Of a stretch of 64,000 nt of DNA, positions 26,582-36,086 are shown piece after piece. Position 1 is the first letter of the stretch; every line of letters starts with the position of its first letter. The stretch comes from Siminovitchia acidinfaciens (GTDB lineage Bacteria; Bacillota; Bacilli; Bacillales; Bacillaceae_C): contig NZ_QYTV02000002.1 of NCBI RefSeq assembly GCF_003605385.1, positions 125,412-189,411 on the forward strand. Reading direction: 5' to 3'. The notes under the pieces are model-generated. The model did not search any database. It was given only the letters and a program-made list of their open reading frames with translations, and was not told the origin of the DNA. The position numbers were made by a program, and so were the translations under genes.

Positions 26582-27271
26582 ATGTTATTGGTAATTGATA
26601 CAGCCAACGCTGAAGATATTAAAGAACTTGTTGATTATTTTCCAATTGACGGTGTCACGACGAATCCAAGCATAATTGTGAAAGAAAAAAAGAACTTCTT
26701 GGATGTGCTAGAAGACATCAGGGTGGCCATAGGAAATGACAGAGAGTTATTCGTACAGACATTAGCAATGAAAGCGGAAGATATCGTGGAAGAAGCCATG
26801 TATGTGATCGAAAAAGTTCCGGGTAAAACGGTCATAAAGATCCCCGCTACAACCGAAGGAGTAAAAGCAATCAAAGAAATGACCTCATTGGGCATCCGGA
26901 CAATGGCGACAACCATATATACACCGTTGCAGGGATATATTGCTGCAAAGGCAGGGGCAAGTTATCTGACTCCCTATGTGAACAGAATTGACAACCTTCC
27001 GGGCGACGGAGTGCAAGTTGTGAGAGATCTGATACAAATCGTGGAAAAACATCAGTTTGACAGTCAGGTGCTCGCCGCAAGTTTCAAGAACATCCAACAA
27101 GTTCTTGATGTTTGTGTTGATGGAGCACATGGTGTCACACTTGCACCAGATCTAATAAAACAATTACTTTTACACCCTTCCACTGAAGCGAATGTCGGCG
27201 CGTTCAGTGATGACTGGCATAAAGCATTTGGTGAAAGGACCCTGATCGATCTAAGCGGTGCAAAAATATAA
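26582..27271 (+). CDS. transaldolase / fructose-6-phosphate aldolase family protein
   Basis: 229 residues, the FSA/small transaldolase size. The N-terminal motif is IDGVTTNPSII; the Schiff-base lysine is in GKTVIKIPAT; and the segment GASYLTPYVNRIDNLPGDG is typical. Members cleave or transfer dihydroxyacetone units. It is not next to sugar catabolism genes. The first codon could be TTG (26579) or ATG (26582); GAAGGGATG precedes. Confidence 0.88.
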   Translation: MLLVIDTANAEDIKELVDYFPIDGVTTNPSIIVKEKKNFLDVLEDIRVAIGNDRELFVQTLAMKAEDIVEEAMYVIEKVPGKTVIKIPATTEGVKAIKEMTSLGIRTMATTIYTPLQGYIAAKAGASYLTPYVNRIDNLPGDGVQVVRDLIQIVEKHQFDSQVLAASFKNIQQVLDVCVDGAHGVTLAPDLIKQLLLHPSTEANVGAFSDDWHKAFGERTLIDLSGAKI

Positions 27272-27644
27272 TAGATTGTCATACAGCAAACAGACTCTAC
27301 ATATAACCTATTCAAATGTCTAATCAAGAACATAATCATGCGACTATGAGTTTAAAAGACTCATTGTATTTAAACTTATTAAAACACCCCAAAAAATTAG
27401 ATTTAGACCCTAATTTTTGGGGTACTTTACAAGGTAGTTACTCTGGCGGTTGGCTACCCTTTTCCTTTCGTTTCCTTGATATTCTTCATCCCCGTCACCC
27501 CATGAAAAAAAGAGACCGAAGCCCCTGAACCATTAAAACTATATTCCAAGTGTTTTAATCTGGATGCACGGGCTTGATTGCTTCTCTCTCCCTTAATTAT
27601 TCTCCTTACACCGAGTCGTATAGGCCCCTTTAGGAATGGAAGTG
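27272..27644. other. gap between transaldolase and lyase genes
   Basis: Holds the hairpin at 27386-27423 and overlapping open frames on both strands that look accidental: no ribosome binding site, no family. Confidence 0.45.
27386..27423. terminator. long hairpin after the transaldolase gene
   Basis: ACCCCAAAAAATTAG pairs with CTAATTTTTGGGGT, 14 bases with one slip. It lies 115 bases beyond the transaldolase stop and may act for either strand. Confidence 0.6.
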
Positions 27645-29132
27645 TCAAAACGTATATGCCAATAATTTCGAACGCCGACAATTTAATTCATCAACAGTTT
27701 TTTCATATTCCTTTAGCTGAGCATCTAATTGTTGTTTTCTATCCTGAATCATTTTTGTAACTTCTAATGGATTTGGTCCTCCTTGCCTGCTTCTAATTTC
27801 AACAAAATGCTCTGGTGAAATAATCTTTTTCCATTCCTCTTCGGAGAGCGAGACATGATCAATAGGAATCATTGCATTGATTTCCGAAACAGCCCAATCG
27901 TAAAGTTCTTTTTTCTCTTCCGACGTTTTTTGAGCGATATGACTGGCGATCGTGTGGGCTTTTCGGAACGAGACATGATGCTCCCTCGTTAAAGTATCAG
28001 CTAGTTCCGTAATCGTAATGCTCGACTTCCTGGCCATTTTCATAGTCATTTCTTTGTCTACTTCTAACGTAGCGATTACCGCATACATCAGCTTCATTAC
28101 ACGGTTTGCCTTCTCAAAGGCGCGATACAAGTGCGGTTGAAGATCATCTTCCGTATCAACGATGTCACCAAAGGGAGTGTTATGGATCATGTTTATCGCG
28201 GCTAATGCATCACCATACGCGCTGCTCGCGAGGGAACGGGAATGTTCGATTGAGACTGGATTTCTCTTTTGCGGCATAATACTACTCACCTGAACGTAAG
28301 TATCGGCCACTTTAAAATAGCCAGCTTCTCTCGTCACATAACGGAGAAAATCTTGAATCCATCTGCCTGTATTCACCATGCACGTCATGATTGCCGTTGA
28401 AGCGTCGAGTAAATAGTCCGCACCGCCAATACAGTCATAGGAATTTTCGATGATTTTGTCAAAGCCTAAAAGTTCACACATGCGCTGCCGATTAATGGGA
28501 AATCCAGTAGTCGTGAGTGCGGCCGCCCCCATCGGAGATTGATTCACTGTAGCATAGGAAGCCCACATTCTATTAATATCTCTCTGCAGCACATCATAAA
28601 TGGCTAAAAAATAATGACCTAATGTCGTTGGTTGAGCGGGTTGTGTGTGGGTAAATCCGGTTATATATGTCCTCGCATGTTGTTGGGCTTGTGTTAATAG
28701 AATCTCACTTAATCGATAACTTTCCTTTAAAAAATCTAATAAATATTTTCTTAAAACTAAGCGATACATAGCGATCCCCATATCGTTCCTGCTGCGGCCA
28801 ATATGAATGTTTCCGGCTAAATCAGCTCCAATTTCTTCACTGATTTTAGCCTCTACCAAAAAGAATAAATCCTCGAATTCGGGTTGATAAGTAAAAGTAT
28901 CCTTATCCAATGCAGCTACCTTATTAATCCCGGCCAACATCTTTTTCGCCGCTTCTATTTGAATAATATTTTGTTCTGCAAGCATAATGACATGAGCTCG
29001 GTGAATATCAAACATGACGTCGAATAAATAAATTTTCTGATCATTAAAAACTGGAACTAATAATTCTTCCTCATACGTTTTTCCGGGAAACGAATTCCCT
29101 TCATTTTTTATAAACTCATCAAACACACTCAT
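27645..29132 (-). CDS. argininosuccinate lyase-family protein
   Basis: 495 residues of the fumarase/aspartase superfamily. It carries GNIHIGRSRNDMGIA, HTQPAQPTTLGHYFL and the signature SSIMPQKRNPVSIEHSRS containing the flexible loop with the catalytic Ser. It is close to ArgH but not beside argG or other arginine genes, so it may act on another substrate. A C-terminal coiled segment (about 460-485) extends beyond typical ArgH. ATG follows GGAGATGAGATAA. Confidence 0.85.
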   Translation of the reverse strand: MSVFDEFIKNEGNSFPGKTYEEELLVPVFNDQKIYLFDVMFDIHRAHVIMLAEQNIIQIEAAKKMLAGINKVAALDKDTFTYQPEFEDLFFLVEAKISEEIGADLAGNIHIGRSRNDMGIAMYRLVLRKYLLDFLKESYRLSEILLTQAQQHARTYITGFTHTQPAQPTTLGHYFLAIYDVLQRDINRMWASYATVNQSPMGAAALTTTGFPINRQRMCELLGFDKIIENSYDCIGGADYLLDASTAIMTCMVNTGRWIQDFLRYVTREAGYFKVADTYVQVSSIMPQKRNPVSIEHSRSLASSAYGDALAAINMIHNTPFGDIVDTEDDLQPHLYRAFEKANRVMKLMYAVIATLEVDKEMTMKMARKSSITITELADTLTREHHVSFRKAHTIASHIAQKTSEEKKELYDWAVSEINAMIPIDHVSLSEEEWKKIISPEHFVEIRSRQGGPNPLEVTKMIQDRKQQLDAQLKEYEKTVDELNCRRSKLLAYTF

Positions 29133-29195
29133 TTATCTCATCTCCGCATTACTTAAGGTTGGGGAAATCGGTTGGTTTATGCAATATGTATATGG

Positions 29196-29263
29196 TTGAG
29201 TGCCTGGCTCCGACACCATTTACTAACCATTGAGAATAGCCTTGGTGTCTGGCACTTAACACT
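29196..29263. repeat. imperfect inverted repeat of GTGCCTGGC type
   Basis: AGTGCCTGGCTCCGACACC and GGTGTCTGGCACT face each other about 30 bases apart. A similar motif recurs at 31034 (GGGTGCCTGGCACAGACAC). Such GTGCCTGGCAC palindromes are common intergenic elements in Bacillales. Confidence 0.55.
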
Positions 29264-29391
29264 TCATGCAAAAAGTATTTGTCTTAAGGTAAAATTATGA
29301 TAGGCTAACCAAGGATACTATTATAATTTCTACATTCAGCTTTAAAATGCGATTGATTAAACCATTAAAAAGAAATAAGGAGGAAATGAAT

Positions 29392-29970
<579 letters not shown>

Positions 29971-29973
29971 ATT

Positions 29974-30171
29974 TTGTACAGTCAGCTGATAGGACGAAAA
30001 GATGAGGATCATATGGGAGCCGAAAAAGGAGAAGCCTATGCCAAATTCTCAGAAGGGATTGCGCTTGACGGTTCTCAAACTCCTGAAGATGTTGCAGACC
30101 TCGTTTCCTTTCTAGCCTCATCTAATTTCGGGCAGAACATTATCATTGATGGCGTTATGCTTATTAATTAA
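29974..30171 (+). pseudogene. C-terminal remnant of an acetoin reductase-like SDR
   Basis: The frame matches the end of short-chain dehydrogenases of the 2,3-butanediol/acetoin reductase type: [33 protein letters not shown], then [13 protein letters not shown]. The Rossmann domain and catalytic YxxxK are missing, and several residues before GQN are lost, so this is a dead 3' fragment. Confidence 0.75.
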
Positions 30172-30176
30172 AACGT

Positions 30177-30210
30177 AAAAAGCCCAATTTCTTAGGAAAT
30201 GGGCTTTTTT
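30177..30210 (+). terminator. terminator after the SDR relic
   Basis: AAAAGCCCAATTTC and GAAATGGGCTTTTTT pair with one bulge and end in a T-run. It survives although the gene is broken. Confidence 0.85.
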
Positions 30211-30615
30211 AAAATAATTATAGTTATTTTGACTCTACTTTATTGATAGTAGAAGGAAAAAAATAAAAAACATGCAAACTCCTCTTTTTCTCTCAATAAA
30301 TCTAATCTAATTCATACTGAAGAAAAGGTCACAAAGGAACAAATCATCATTCCTTTATTCTATGAAAGGGCTAGATTGTGAGAAAAGTATTTTTATATAA
30401 TGGGATATGAAGTTGCGATTATGAAATCAATCATATTCATTTTACTTATATTTCTAAAGGCTATATACTAGCATTGTTAAGAAAATAATGGAATTTTATT
30501 TAGTTTAAATTTTATAGAAGTTATAATCATTTCTAATTACCGACATTTCCAGAAAATCCTTAAGCGTTAATTATGGAATAATATGACGGGTAATTACACC
30601 AAGGGGGATTTTTAA
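30211..30615. other. non-coding gap
   Basis: About 400 very AT-rich bases before the CMD gene. It should contain that gene's promoter, but I cannot single out a convincing one. Confidence 0.5.
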
Positions 30616-31026
30616 ATGGCTAAGGATCGTTATCAACAAGGTATAGAGAAGATAAAGGAACTTACATCATCAGGTGATGAAAATCCAACTGGCTTTATGG
30701 ACATTGGTGAAGGGTTTAAAGATATTGCTCCAGATTTAAGCAAATATGTTGTTGAATTTGCATTTGGAGATATTTATTCGCGTCCGGGATTGGATAACAA
30801 GCAAAAAGTGCTTACAACCATTACAGCTCTTGTTGCTCAAGGAAAACCCCAGATTGAGATGCATATCAAAACTGGGCTTTCCGTTGGTTTAACACCAGAG
30901 GAGATTGTAGGTTGCATCATGCATCTCATCCCGTATACAGGATTCCCGAGTGTTTTGAATGCTTTAACAGCTGCTAAAAAAGTGTTTGCAGAACTTGGTG
31001 TAAAAGTTACAACGTCTGATGATTGA
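30616..31026 (+). CDS. carboxymuconolactone decarboxylase family protein
   Basis: 136 residues with the CMD/AhpD-like helical fold: GDIYSRPGLDNKQKVLTTIT then MHIKTGLSVGLTPEEIVGCI and MHLIPYTGFPSVLNAL. The CxxC pair of peroxidase-type AhpD is absent, only one Cys remains, so a disulfide peroxidase role is unlikely. ATG follows AAGGGGGATTTTTAA. ECF41 sigma factors often regulate CMD genes, but I see no ECF41 promoter here. Confidence 0.9.
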   Translation: MAKDRYQQGIEKIKELTSSGDENPTGFMDIGEGFKDIAPDLSKYVVEFAFGDIYSRPGLDNKQKVLTTITALVAQGKPQIEMHIKTGLSVGLTPEEIVGCIMHLIPYTGFPSVLNALTAAKKVFAELGVKVTTSDD

Positions 31027-31033
31027 AGATGGT

Positions 31034-31052
31034 TGGGTGCCTGGCACAGACA
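31034..31052. repeat. GTGCCTGGCACAGACAC motif
   Basis: Second occurrence of the motif at 29196, placed seven bases after the CMD stop. A faded complementary arm is not obvious. Confidence 0.4.
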
Positions 31053-31127
31053 CAATTAATCATTTGAGATGAATTACCTGGGGAATAGCTTCCATTCATT
31101 CCTCAAGACACAATTGTTGATGATCAT

Positions 31128-31163
31128 AAGCCTGATTTCTCACTATAAGAGGGAATCAGGCTT
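31128..31163 (+). terminator. terminator after the CMD gene
   Basis: AAGCCTGATT pairs with AATCAGGCTT around a 16-base loop. The tail is only weakly T-rich. Confidence 0.65.
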
Positions 31164-31349
31164 ATTTGCTCTTCTTACATCCACTGGTAAGCGTGTTGGT
31201 ACATGTGGCAAATCTTGTGGCAGCTGAATATTTTCAATTTATTATACTAATGACCTCTATGTTTAAGCAGAATTCGCTCAATCCTCGGGATATACTAGGG
31301 GCTTTTGTTAACAATAAGATTGTTAAATAATACATCAAGGAGGACATGT
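31164..31349 (+). other. leader of the SASP gene
   Basis: About 185 bases upstream of the SASP gene. A sporulation promoter is expected here; no clear sigma-G box was identified. Confidence 0.3.
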
Positions 31350-31508
31350 ATGCGACAAGATCAACAAGCTAACAAGAATGTGACATCTAGTATGAAACCT
31401 GGATTTGCTGGAACCAATGTTAAAAAAGTAAAACAGGAGATTCAGAAGGATATTAGCGAAGGACAAGGTGCAATGACTTCCCGAGAGGCAGGAGCAATGC
31501 GGGATTAA
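31350..31508 (+). CDS. short gamma-type small acid-soluble spore protein
   Basis: 52 residues from ATG 31350 (MRQDQQANKNVTS), seven bases after AAGGAGG; the frame extends to 31305 without a signal. The segment PGFAGTNVKKVKQEIQKD resembles the gamma-SASP unit (F-A-G/S-x-T-x-x-x-V-x-x-x), present once instead of as repeats. Rich in Gln, Lys and Ala. Gamma-SASPs are amino acid stores degraded on germination. The family assignment is moderately sure; a related small spore protein is the alternative. Confidence 0.6.
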   Translation: MRQDQQANKNVTSSMKPGFAGTNVKKVKQEIQKDISEGQGAMTSREAGAMRD

Positions 31509-31538
31509 ACACCAGTATGCCTATCATTTTAATACCGT

Positions 31539-31667
31539 AAATTGAAAGACCAAACAGGGATTGATAAAGTCTTGCCAGAGCAACGGCCTTATCAATCCTT
31601 TGGAATCTTATACTTCTCCATTTTCTTTTGGATTGCAGTACTTTTTGGAGGTAAGCAGGGAAACTAA
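31539..31667 (+). pseudogene. tail of a lost membrane protein gene
   Basis: A 42-codon plus-strand frame without start reads DKVLPEQRPYQSFGILYFSI followed by a hydrophobic helix and GGKQGN before TAA. Just upstream an ATG (31518) reads MPIILIP in another frame, suggesting a frameshift. Family unknown. Confidence 0.35.
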
Positions 31668-31826
31668 CAGGTTGCCTACTTGAAGACAAGCTTATAGGCA
31701 ATGTTGCCGTTTACTATTTTTAAAACTCTTATATTGGGGATAAGTCAAGCTTTTGCCAAATAAGCGATTATCCTTGGTTCGGGACAGCTCCCGCTTATTT
31801 AACTGCTTTTACATTACACAAACGAA

Positions 31827-31862
31827 AAACCCCCGGAACTTTATTTCAAGTCACGAGGGTTG
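31827..31862 (-). terminator. terminator of the downstream membrane protein gene
   Basis: On the minus strand AACCCTCG...CCGGGGGTT followed by TTTTTC, 53 bases past the stop at 31915. Confidence 0.75.
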
Positions 31863-31914
31863 GACTATACATGAAAAATCTTTTAACAGGCACCTGCAGG
31901 CTTTGCCTTATCAT

Positions 31915-32367
31915 TCAATAATACCGGCGTCTGGATGCGCCAGCTCTCTTGGTTCTATCTTCCTTACCCATGGCATTGTATTCTTTGAATCTGGCAGACC
32001 TTTTTTTCTTTAGGTATTTCTCGTTGAGCACAATCACCTTCTCGTCCTCAGAAATCCTGTATTTTTCATAGACCGATTTATACTTTTCAAATGCCAAGTG
32101 ACCTATAAGATAAATCGGCAAAATTACGGCCAAGAGGATAGCTGTGTTTGGGAATAGCTTGAAGTCACTGCCTGCCACATACAGAGTCATGACAGCATAC
32201 GCCCCCACAGAAACCATTAAGACGATAATCAGATTACATATATGAAAGGCAGGCACATCTTTTTTCTCTCGAAACATCTGCTCCAATTCATACTTAATAA
32301 AAAGGGTCACAAAAGCGGAAATCACAATGACGAAAAACGTAACAAGATACGTAAGTCCAATATACAT
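31915..32367 (-). CDS. conserved-looking membrane protein, unknown
   Basis: 150 residues from ATG 32367 (MYIGLTYLVTFF), which follows AAGGGGGCGAAAA; the open frame reaches 32406. Three or four hydrophobic helices (about 3-24, 43-65, 75-92) are followed by a strongly basic cytoplasmic tail (KKKRSARF, KRAGASRRRYY). The last third could bind nucleic acid or phospholipid head groups. No family is recognised. Own terminator, so monocistronic. Confidence 0.65.
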   Translation of the reverse strand: MYIGLTYLVTFFVIVISAFVTLFIKYELEQMFREKKDVPAFHICNLIIVLMVSVGAYAVMTLYVAGSDFKLFPNTAILLAVILPIYLIGHLAFEKYKSVYEKYRISEDEKVIVLNEKYLKKKRSARFKEYNAMGKEDRTKRAGASRRRYY

Positions 32368-32806
32368 TTTTTCGCCCCCTTCTCTTACTAATACATTAAA
32401 CAGCAAAATTAACCAAAATAAAATAAACCCTATTCAGGTTTTTATCGTCAATAGCGACCGCTCCTTCTCCAATTCTTATGTACACAGGTGCCAGTCTTTT
32501 CGGCCTCCTCATATTCATTCGGGAAAACTACTAACTTTATTTTACCATACAAAAGGAAGTTAAGTGGCGTCGCACAGGCCAGTGGGCTTATGAGATGCCT
32601 CCACAATATTAATAATAAAATCAGTGCGAATTTGAATACCATGTTCTGCACTCTAAATAACGATATAATGTGAACTTACTGATCCCCGTTTCTAATTTTA
32701 TTCAAACTATATCTTTTGCTTTGGTGCATCTCGATCGCCCTTTAGACATTTTTATCCGGCTTTCTGGGGCGCCCGGTATTTACTCCCCTTTCTTTTCGCC
32801 GGACCC
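32368..32806. other. gap with doubtful small frame
   Basis: A minus-strand frame at 32396-32512 (MRRPKRLAPVYIRIGEGAVA...) ends just before the membrane gene but has no ribosome binding site. The rest shows nothing coding. Confidence 0.3.
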
Positions 32807-32953
32807 GCCATTGTAGAGCATGCTAATAATAATAAATTTGATTTAGTCGTTATCGGAAGTCGTGGACTAAACAAATTTCAAGAGATGGTTTTAGGGAGTG
32901 TTAGTCATAGAGTAGTAAAAAGAGTAAATTGTCCGGTACTTATTGTAAAATAA
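32807..32953 (+). pseudogene. C-terminal remnant of a universal stress protein
   Basis: Reads FDLVVIGSRGLNKFQEMVLG then SVSHRVVKRVNCPVLIVK, the ATP-binding G-2x-G-9x-G(S/T) end of UspA domains. The N-terminal two-thirds are absent; upstream sequence is unrelated. A terminator follows. Confidence 0.8.
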
Positions 32954-32964
32954 GCAAAGTTGAC

Positions 32965-33009
32965 AAAAAATACTGACCAAGGCTTAAATCCTTTTTGGTC
33001 AGCATTTTT
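32965..33009 (+). terminator. terminator after the universal stress protein relic
   Basis: CTGACCAA (32973-32980) pairs with TTGGTCAG (32995-33002), then GCATTTTT; A-run on the other side. Confidence 0.8.
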
Positions 33010-33272
33010 ATTTGGTAAACGTAGTAGGTCAATATGGTAGACACATTCTTTTTAGTTTTTTCTACTACCGCCCTATCCTCTTGGTGGCCTCTTCATGAAA
33101 GTACAGAGGAGAAAAATACCGATAGTCTTTCGCGAAGAATTGCATGGCCTTTTTTTAGATGGTATTAGCAGCTATGTTCGGGCAATACTCATCGGACTGC
33201 CGTTTCCGCTTGCAGGCAAAGAAATTAGAAATCGGCCATTGCCATATTTGCATTCTATATGTGATCAGAAGT
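33010..33272. other. gap with possible 59-residue ORF
   Basis: A plus-strand frame 33095-33274 (MKVQRRKIPIVFREELHGLF...) is open for 59 codons but lacks a ribosome binding site and a recognised family, and its end overlaps the gerQ terminator. I doubt it is expressed. Confidence 0.3.
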
Positions 33273-33310
33273 AAAAGCCGCTCATCCTCAAAAAGAAGTA
33301 AGCGGGTTTT
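33273..33310 (-). terminator. terminator of cwlJ-gerQ
   Basis: AAAAGCCGCT and AGCGGGTTTT form a stem with one mismatch, 15 bases beyond the gerQ stop. Confidence 0.7.
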
Positions 33311-33324
33311 AAGAGTTCTTTAAC

Positions 33325-33786
33325 TCATTCCGATGTCGTCAGAGACGCCTGGACTTCCGGACTGATTTTCGGGAAAGGATAGTTAATTTTTTCATCAAAT
33401 TCCACCCAGTCGAGATTTGCCATCATTAACAAGTAGCGTTTACCGCTGGACGGGTCGCTGATGATGAGGTGGTCACGACCAGCCGTTTCTACGCGCCCGT
33501 GGTAAACCATTGCATTCCATCTTTTGTTACCTTGATAAGTAAAGTAGAATGTACCTACCTTACCTTTGTTGATCCGTATGATATTTTCTATAAATGATTC
33601 TTCCGTCGCGCCTGCCAGAAGTTGCTGCGTGGTCCCCAGCGGGACCACTGGGGCGGCAAACGTGGGGCCAGAAGGCATAGCCATCGGAGAGCCAGCAGGT
33701 TGTGTTCGACTGCTCTGCATCATAGTTGCTGGATAAAAACCAGGATAATAATTCATTGGATAATAACCAGAGTCTCCACAAGTCAT
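33325..33786 (-). CDS. gerQ: spore coat/germination protein GerQ
   Basis: 153 residues. The N-terminal third is rich in Tyr, Pro, Met and Gly (YYPMNYYPGFYPATMMQSS), and the C-terminal domain has ENIIRINKGKVGTFYFTYQG and AGRDHLIISDPSSGKRYLL, matching GerQ (YwdL). GerQ localises CwlJ in the coat and is cross-linked by transglutaminase Tgl. B. subtilis GerQ is 181 residues, so the low-complexity part is shorter here. It lies 23 bases downstream of cwlJ; in B. subtilis the pair has the opposite order. Confidence 0.93.
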   Translation of the reverse strand: MTCGDSGYYPMNYYPGFYPATMMQSSRTQPAGSPMAMPSGPTFAAPVVPLGTTQQLLAGATEESFIENIIRINKGKVGTFYFTYQGNKRWNAMVYHGRVETAGRDHLIISDPSSGKRYLLMMANLDWVEFDEKINYPFPKISPEVQASLTTSE

Positions 33787-33809
33787 GGGAAGATCAGCTC
33801 CTTATTAAT

Positions 33810-34286
33810 TTATCTATAAAACTCTGGGCAATAGCCCGGTACGCCGACATAGAAGCAATGGTTCCTGTACGCAAAATCGAACTTCGTCGAGGGGGATCTT
33901 GGCATCGTTTCGGTACAAGGAGCTCGGTACTTTTTCCCTGGACTAGGGTTAAAAAACCACAAATTCATCCTTGCACGAGGTTCCCTATCACCGTGTAACA
34001 AATTCCTGGCCCTCTGGAGGTCAGCTTCTGTGGGACGTTGTGTATACAATGATCCATTTAAGACAGGCTCGAAGTGAGGAACATTGGTTCCAGGTATGGT
34101 TTGATAGATCGCATGTCTGATATTGCGCAACCCTTTGAAGTCAGGAGCACAGTCTGCCTCGACTCGATTAGCCACAACCGATCCTACCATGTTCATCCCT
34201 TGAGGGCCTTCACCGATTGCTTCCGCCAGCATGAGCCTCGCTAACTCCTCGACGTCACGTGAAGTATGTTTTATTCGTCTGCCCAT
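33810..34286 (-). CDS. cwlJ: spore cortex-lytic enzyme CwlJ
   Basis: 158 residues of the hydrolase_2 (SleB C-terminal) family without signal peptide or peptidoglycan-binding domain, as for CwlJ. Motifs: RLMLAEAIGEGPQGMNMVG (catalytic Glu), ANRVEADC, GLRNIRHAIYQ and the C-terminal NHCFYVG. It degrades cortex when Ca-dipicolinate is released in germination and depends on GerQ, encoded next in the operon. ATG follows AGGTGGTGAGAAA. Confidence 0.93.
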   Translation of the reverse strand: MGRRIKHTSRDVEELARLMLAEAIGEGPQGMNMVGSVVANRVEADCAPDFKGLRNIRHAIYQTIPGTNVPHFEPVLNGSLYTQRPTEADLQRARNLLHGDREPRARMNLWFFNPSPGKKYRAPCTETMPRSPSTKFDFAYRNHCFYVGVPGYCPEFYR

Positions 34287-34483
34287 TTTCTCACCACCTT
34301 CGGCTTATACAAGTAACTTATTACCTGAAGCTGGTTTTGGTAACTTGCCTATAAGCCCAAATACTTTGCTTCTGAAATTTCATGATATTAGGACATACGT
34401 TTGCCCGTTTTCCCGAAAAGCCGAACATTGCAGAACAAAAGCGGAAGCGCCTGCTTTATTACACACTACCCTGTAACTCAAAA

Positions 34484-34519
34484 GAGCCAAGACCATTCAT
34501 CTTTTCATGGTCTTGGCTC
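34484..34519 (-). terminator. terminator of the EEP phosphodiesterase gene
   Basis: Perfect 13-base stem GAGCCAAGACCAT / ATGGTCTTGGCTC, ten-base loop, then TTTT on the minus strand, ten bases past the stop. Confidence 0.88.
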
Positions 34520-34529
34520 ATTTTTTCTA

Positions 34530-35432
34530 TTACTTGTAATAATTTAAGGAGATGTCAGCAAACACCGGGAAATGATCACTTGGAAATTGGCCATTCTTCT
34601 GATAGTTAACGATTTCAATTTTATTGGTTGTAAGGTTTCCTTTACCGAGAATCCAGTCAATACGCTTGTCAGGTCCTTTACCAGCAGGGTCATCAAAACC
34701 ATTAAATGTTCCTAAATCTTCATTCATTCTTTTCTTTGCTGTTTCCCATAAATCATCAAATTCTCCATCACTGGTTAATATTTGGTGTGGAAGACTGCCT
34801 GGTTTAGCATTGAAATCACCTGTTAAAATAACTGGTAACTCAGGATCAAATTCTTTTGTTACTTTTAGAATAAACTCTGCACTTTTTTCTCTAGCATTGG
34901 CGGATTGATGATCAAAGTGTGTATTGACGAAATAGAACTGTTTGTTGCTGTGTACATCAAGAAACTTTGCCCAAGCAACCTTTCTTGGAACATTGTTTCC
35001 CCATGTTTTTGAACCAATTACTTTTGGTGTGTCGGATAACCAAAAATGGTCATACTTGAGTACTCTGTAATCTTTTTCTTTATAAAAAATAGCAGAGTAT
35101 TCTCCGCGATGTCCGCCAATCCATTTATAATCAGGTAAATTTTTCTTTAGATCTTGCAGTTGCGTATTTAGCACTTCTTGTGTTCCAATGATATCAGGTC
35201 TCTTCATGTTAACCATTCTTCTAATGGCAGGGACTCTTTCATCCCAAGTATGTGGCGAGGAATCATTGTTATTTTTGTTTCTTAGATTAAACGTCATCGC
35301 TTTTACATCTACCGACGTCCATTGTTTTTTGTTTTCTGCAGCAAACGCAGCTGAAGTTCCCGGAAATAAACCACTTAGTATAATCAAGAATCCGGCTATC
35401 ACTAACAATAGGGACTTCAATACTCTCTTCAA
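34530..35432 (-). CDS. secreted endonuclease/exonuclease/phosphatase-family protein
   Basis: 300 residues with a Sec signal peptide (KRVLKSLLLVIAGFLIIL, cleavage near AFAAE). The EEP fold motifs are all present: FNLR, GTQEV (metal Glu), NTHFDHQS (His), TGDFNAKP (Asp, Asn), KRIDWIL and PSDHFPV (final Asp-His). Extracellular members include sphingomyelinase-like and DNase-like phosphodiesterases; the N-T-H-F-D-H plus short length favour a general phosphodiesterase over sphingomyelinase. It starts at TTG after GAGGAGGA. Confidence 0.9.
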   Translation of the reverse strand: MKRVLKSLLLVIAGFLIILSGLFPGTSAAFAAENKKQWTSVDVKAMTFNLRNKNNNDSSPHTWDERVPAIRRMVNMKRPDIIGTQEVLNTQLQDLKKNLPDYKWIGGHRGEYSAIFYKEKDYRVLKYDHFWLSDTPKVIGSKTWGNNVPRKVAWAKFLDVHSNKQFYFVNTHFDHQSANAREKSAEFILKVTKEFDPELPVILTGDFNAKPGSLPHQILTSDGEFDDLWETAKKRMNEDLGTFNGFDDPAGKGPDKRIDWILGKGNLTTNKIEIVNYQKNGQFPSDHFPVFADISLNYYK

Positions 35433-35984
35433 TCTAAATCCTCCTCGTTATATGATGTGATGGAAGAAAGCAAACAATAGAATTTTTCCTCATCAATGGG
35501 GGTTTTTAACCAGGAATAACTAATCAACTACATGATAAAACCTTTCTTTCATCCATCATCAGAACCCCCACGTGGTACAATTTATCATTTCTTTTTTTAA
35601 AAGTCTTATTCAATTAAATTGGCTTTTCCATCTTAACACCCAACAGTAATAAAGGACCGCTTTGACTTAAGCAGGGGCTAGTCTATAATGGATTATGAAA
35701 GTTAAGGTCATCCGAAGATAACATTACAAAAAATATCTATTTATATACAATAGAGGCCATAAGAAGAATTCTAAGAAATTTAGCAACTTAATGAACAGTA
35801 TCTTTTTGCCCGACTAAATAATATGTTCACAAAAACATAAAAACACCTTAAACCCTTACTTTAAAGGGTTTAAGGTGTTTTTTACTTCATACCGCCCATA
35901 AAGCTGTACACTGTAACATCGTTCACAACAATTACCACAAGTGCGTCAAATCAGGTTTATATGGTAGTGTTAACTTACATATTA
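35433..35984. other. non-coding gap with terminator
   Basis: 550 bases. Apart from the strong hairpin at 35841-35880 there is no supported feature. Part of it must promote the EEP gene. Confidence 0.5.
35841..35880. terminator. strong hairpin terminator
   Basis: AAACACCTTAAACCCTT pairs with AAGGGTTTAAGGTGTTT, 17 bases perfect, with T-run. It probably ends transcription from the nucleotidyltransferase gene, about 100 bases beyond that gene's extended frame. Confidence 0.85.
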
Positions 35985-36086
35985 TTACTCATTCTCTAAC
36001 ACAAAGTTATCAAGCAATACACACACTTCTTCTGTTGACTCTAATCTTATCAATTGATTTCTCAATTCACTCGCCCCTAAAAAACC
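35985..36086 (-). pseudogene. in-frame continuation past the nucleotidyltransferase stop
   Basis: After the TAA at 36087 the same frame continues GFLGASELRNQLIRLESTEE and so on to a second TAA at 35985, 33 codons. The composition is protein-like, which suggests the upstream gene once ended here and a nonsense mutation shortened it. Confidence 0.4.

Noticed and set aside
27316-27681. Overlapping open frames on both strands between the transaldolase and lyase genes
   Set aside because: No ribosome binding sites or families; they span the hairpin at 27386 and look accidental.
30616-31026. CMD gene as a member of the ECF41 regulon
   Set aside because: ECF41 factors often control CMD genes, but no TGTCACA-N16-CGTC/T motif was seen upstream.
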